Part shown: in pieces, positions 61,593-64,000 of the stretch
Numbering within the stretch: the stretch's first letter is position 1
Layout of the letters: the number at the start of each line of letters is the position of its first letter
Assembly (NCBI GenBank): GCA_949987705.1
Contig: OX465282.1
Coordinates: 96,026,070-96,090,069 of the forward strand
Direction of reading: 5' to 3'
DNA: 64,000 nucleotides
Source: Thereva unica
Lineage: Eukaryota; Arthropoda; Insecta; Diptera; Therevidae
Position numbers and translations under genes: made by a program
Notes under the pieces: model-generated
The model's input: the letters and a program-made list of their open reading frames with translations, nothing else
What the model was told of the DNA's origin: nothing
Database searches by the model: none

Positions 61593-62204
61593 TTTTTTTT
61601 TTATTTCGTACTTTTTAGTCCATTCATTTTTTTCGGGGGCAATATAAAAAAATTATTAAGGTAGGTCTACAGACACGGCACAAATATGTCGTTGCGTGTG
61701 AACTCAACTGTTCGGCTTGCAGAATCTAAAAGGTTTGGATTGTACCAAATATGTCTCGGTGATGTTCCTCCACTTGCTCCTCCGACCTTATCACAATCAA
61801 TGTAACATAATATAACGCGTAGATAAGTATAAATATAATGCGCAATAACTAATGGAGGTAATTTTCACTCGTCATTTGCACTCAGTTTATTTACACAATT
61901 CGACTTGCGCCAGACAATTTAAAAAACTAAATCGTTGCGTATGAACCTAACTTTACGATAAGTATGACACGCTGCCGTAGTATCGTTTAACCGACGATGC
62001 AGCGTACGTATTGCGAGGAAGATTCTTCTTTTTAAATCCATTCGGAGAAGTATAACACGCCGCCGCGCCATCGAAAAAAATCTAAGCAGTAGCTAAATAA
62101 GTTTTACAGTAATGTATTTGAATATTTTCGGACGAATTTAAAAAAAACTTATTTAATATGAAACAAAATTCTCCGGGGGAAATTAAAAGAAATATTTATT
62201 GTGA
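61593..62204. other. Non-coding stretch
   Basis: No gene is recognised. CGTTGCGTATGAAC-type words repeat near 61690 and 61930. Confidence 0.4.
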
Positions 62205-62545
62205 AGTCAATAGTTTACTGTACTATACATGTCATACACTTTCATTCGATACCCATAACAAAGACGTTGTAAAGAAAAAGTAAGCCGCCATTTTGTGTTG
62301 GCCGCCATTTTGGGGTTTGAATGACACCACATAGCGAAGTGTGTTCTACTTGTCACACCCTTCCCTTTGATACCCATTTCGGGGGTCGGGGAGCCCAATT
62401 GCAAAATTCGACTGCCATCTTGGAACCGCCATCTTGATTTTTTTACAAAATGATCAGATTGTATTGTGATGCGAACTATACGTATGTGTAAAATTTGCAG
62501 TTGATCGGTTATATGGAAGTGGGTCAAAATCAAGTTCAACAATTA
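62205..62545 (+). repeat. Diverged relative of the 128-bp-family repeat
   Basis: It contains CTTTCATTCGATACCCAT, GTTGTAAAGAAAAAGTAAGC and GCCGCCATTTTG in the same order as the array units, plus a tail like 61068-61195. Confidence 0.55.
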
Positions 62546-62859
62546 TTGTTTACAGTACACACACATACAAATCAAGGAAATATAAGCTTAATTGTCATTG
62601 ATAGCGGGGAAATTAAATGTAAACAATAAAATTCTTTGATTCTTCACCCACGTCATGGTATATTTCTTTATTCAATATAAACAATAGTTTTTGAGCTGCA
62701 AATCAAAACTATATGCCATAATTTCGTTATCATCGGTTTTTGTTCTGGAAGCAAATTTAGAGATGTATTCACGTCCAAAACTTGTTTCATATGAAACAAA
62801 ATTCCCCGAAGGAAATTAAAAAAAAAATTATTATGACGAAAAAAAGCACCGCTAGCCGA

Positions 62860-62940
62860 AGAATCGAACTCGCAGCCCCACAGAGCCCCAGATGAGGGTA
62901 CTTCTCCCTGGCCCTCTGGGCCATGGCAGATACTATCAGT
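62860..62940 (-). repeat. tRNA-like SINE head
   Basis: The minus strand shows a box A-like TGGCCCAGAGGGCCAGGG and a box B-like GAGTTCGATTCTTCGG at tRNA-like spacing. No clear cloverleaf forms, so it is likely a tRNA-derived SINE. Confidence 0.5.
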
Positions 62941-63021
62941 GGTTGACTAATATGTTAATAAATCATTTCAGAAAGAAGAAAAAGAGAAAAACAAAACAAT
63001 CTGCCCGACCACTGACATATA

Positions 63022-63476
63022 AGCTGCGTTCCTTTACTACTATTTAGTACTTGTGAGCAGAGCAGAAAAGGAACGCAAAATTTTCTGATTTGAGTAAAAT
63101 CTCACTTGAAATTTTTGACGTTACTTTAAACTTTACAAATAAAAAATTCTTAAAAGAAGAATTTGTGACACAATGGAGAAATTAATGCGATAATTTCTAA
63201 AGTAAAACGAAAGATAATAATTTTTGATAATTATACGACTGAAGTTTTATTTATGGACGTTTTTATATGAGTAAATCAGCTCGACACAAATAAAAGCCAT
63301 CTAGCGGGTAATGGCGTAAATGAAAATAATTCACGATAGACTCGAAATGGCCGCTTTCCCCCTAGCGGATTTCAATCGCGTAATTGCAAGTGATATCTAC
63401 TCGTTTATAAGAGCAAGTGTAGTTGCTAGTAAGCAAGTGTAAAAAATAGTAAAAATTAGCAGAAAAGGAACGCAGC
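63022..63476. mobile_element. MITE-like element with AGCTGCGTTCCTTT ends
   Basis: AGCTGCGTTCCTTT at 63022-63035 is perfectly inverted at 63463-63476. A further AAAAGGAACGC lies inside near 63067. No coding; the target duplication is unclear. Confidence 0.6.
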
Positions 63477-64000
63477 TATTGTAATGGACTGCTAAATGAG
63501 CAAAATCCCATACAAAAAAATGGCACCAAAAACTATTCCTGCCTCGCTCCCACGTTAAATCCCAATGAACTGTAATCGTCAGCGCATGTCAGCGATATAA
63601 ACATAATTAGAAAAAAATAGACAGGTATAGTTTTCGTTCTTCTGTCTCACTCTTGAGCTATTTTGAAAACTTCTTTAAACAGGGGAAATAACCGTCACGG
63701 TTTTGGAATAAATACATTTATTTAATGAAAAAACTGCTAATAAATAAAAATGAGTGATGGAAATTTGTTTCCGTTAATTATAACAAACATCTTATCACTT
63801 ATTTTCTCCTTAATTCGAAGAAATTTTTTTTTGTTTGAATGAAAAAGGTTTTCTATTTCTGGAGGAAAATTGTGCCATTCAGCATCTTCAATCAGCAGTC
63901 CATTACTATATGTCAGGGGCCCCGACCGACCAGGAGCGCGTTCAAAAACCTTACTATAGTAAACCACGAGGTAAGCTGTGGTTATGCTACATCACTTCAC
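63477..64000. other. Non-coding stretch to the window end
   Basis: No gene is recognised. One minus-strand ORF (63737-63967) has no family features. Confidence 0.4.

Noticed and set aside
62207..62542. Minus-strand 111-residue ORF
   Set aside because: It overlaps a diverged non-coding repeat and has no recognisable domain.

Overview
The window is a transposon-rich, AT-rich stretch of animal nuclear DNA, most likely from an insect. The reasons are a gypsy-type errantivirus with an env gene, IR/DR-type Tc1 transposons, PIF/Harbinger, hAT and pogo elements, several LINE groups and spliced transposon genes. No single-copy host gene was recognised. I cannot name the insect order from sequence alone. 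Nearly every convincing coding region belongs to a mobile element; most are broken, but a few look close to intact.

Layout. 1-1524: a Tc1 element that is a near-perfect palindrome of two 3' halves. 1573-3547: a hAT-type element with an 8-bp target duplication and a 5'-truncated LINE nested in it. 3726-24441: two tandem copies of one errantivirus in the order LTR-internal-LTR-internal-LTR, each unit 9,896 bp, with all genes on the minus strand. 24446-29800: mostly non-coding, with a tRNA-like repeat, a small TAA-flanked MITE and a short tandem repeat. 29815-35728: a LINE (here LINE A) split by an insertion that contains an almost complete second LINE (LINE B). 35819-36461: two hairpin MITEs. 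36564-39791: a PIF/Harbinger element whose two spliced genes are interlocked on opposite strands. 40062-41177: a large inverted repeat with a tRNA-like sequence in each arm. 41675-43384: a second, independent palindromic Tc1. 43590-48190: repeats, a Tc1 relic and a LINE (LINE D) interrupted by a hAT MITE. 48882-51803: a third Tc1, carrying an inserted jockey-like LINE (LINE C). 52665-53395: a deleted pogo/Tigger element. 56205-59660: two elements built on a 128-bp tandem repeat, each broken by another MITE. 60265-63476: three further MITE-like inverted repeats, a 128-bp-family relative and a tRNA-like SINE.

How the parts work together. In each provirus the order in the direction of transcription is 5' LTR, primer site, a small ORF, gag, pol (entered through an in-phase GGGAAAC minus-one frameshift site), env (behind a strong splice acceptor), polypurine tract and 3' LTR. 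In the Harbinger element a nuclease-type transposase and a MADF DNA-binding protein lie on opposite strands, and each gene's exon sits inside the other's intron. The remaining elements form a layered record of nested insertions, many with readable target-site duplications.

The strongest structural observations are the tandem provirus, the two snap-back Tc1 palindromes, the interlocked Harbinger genes, and the 128-bp unit shared between an array element and an unrelated hAT MITE.
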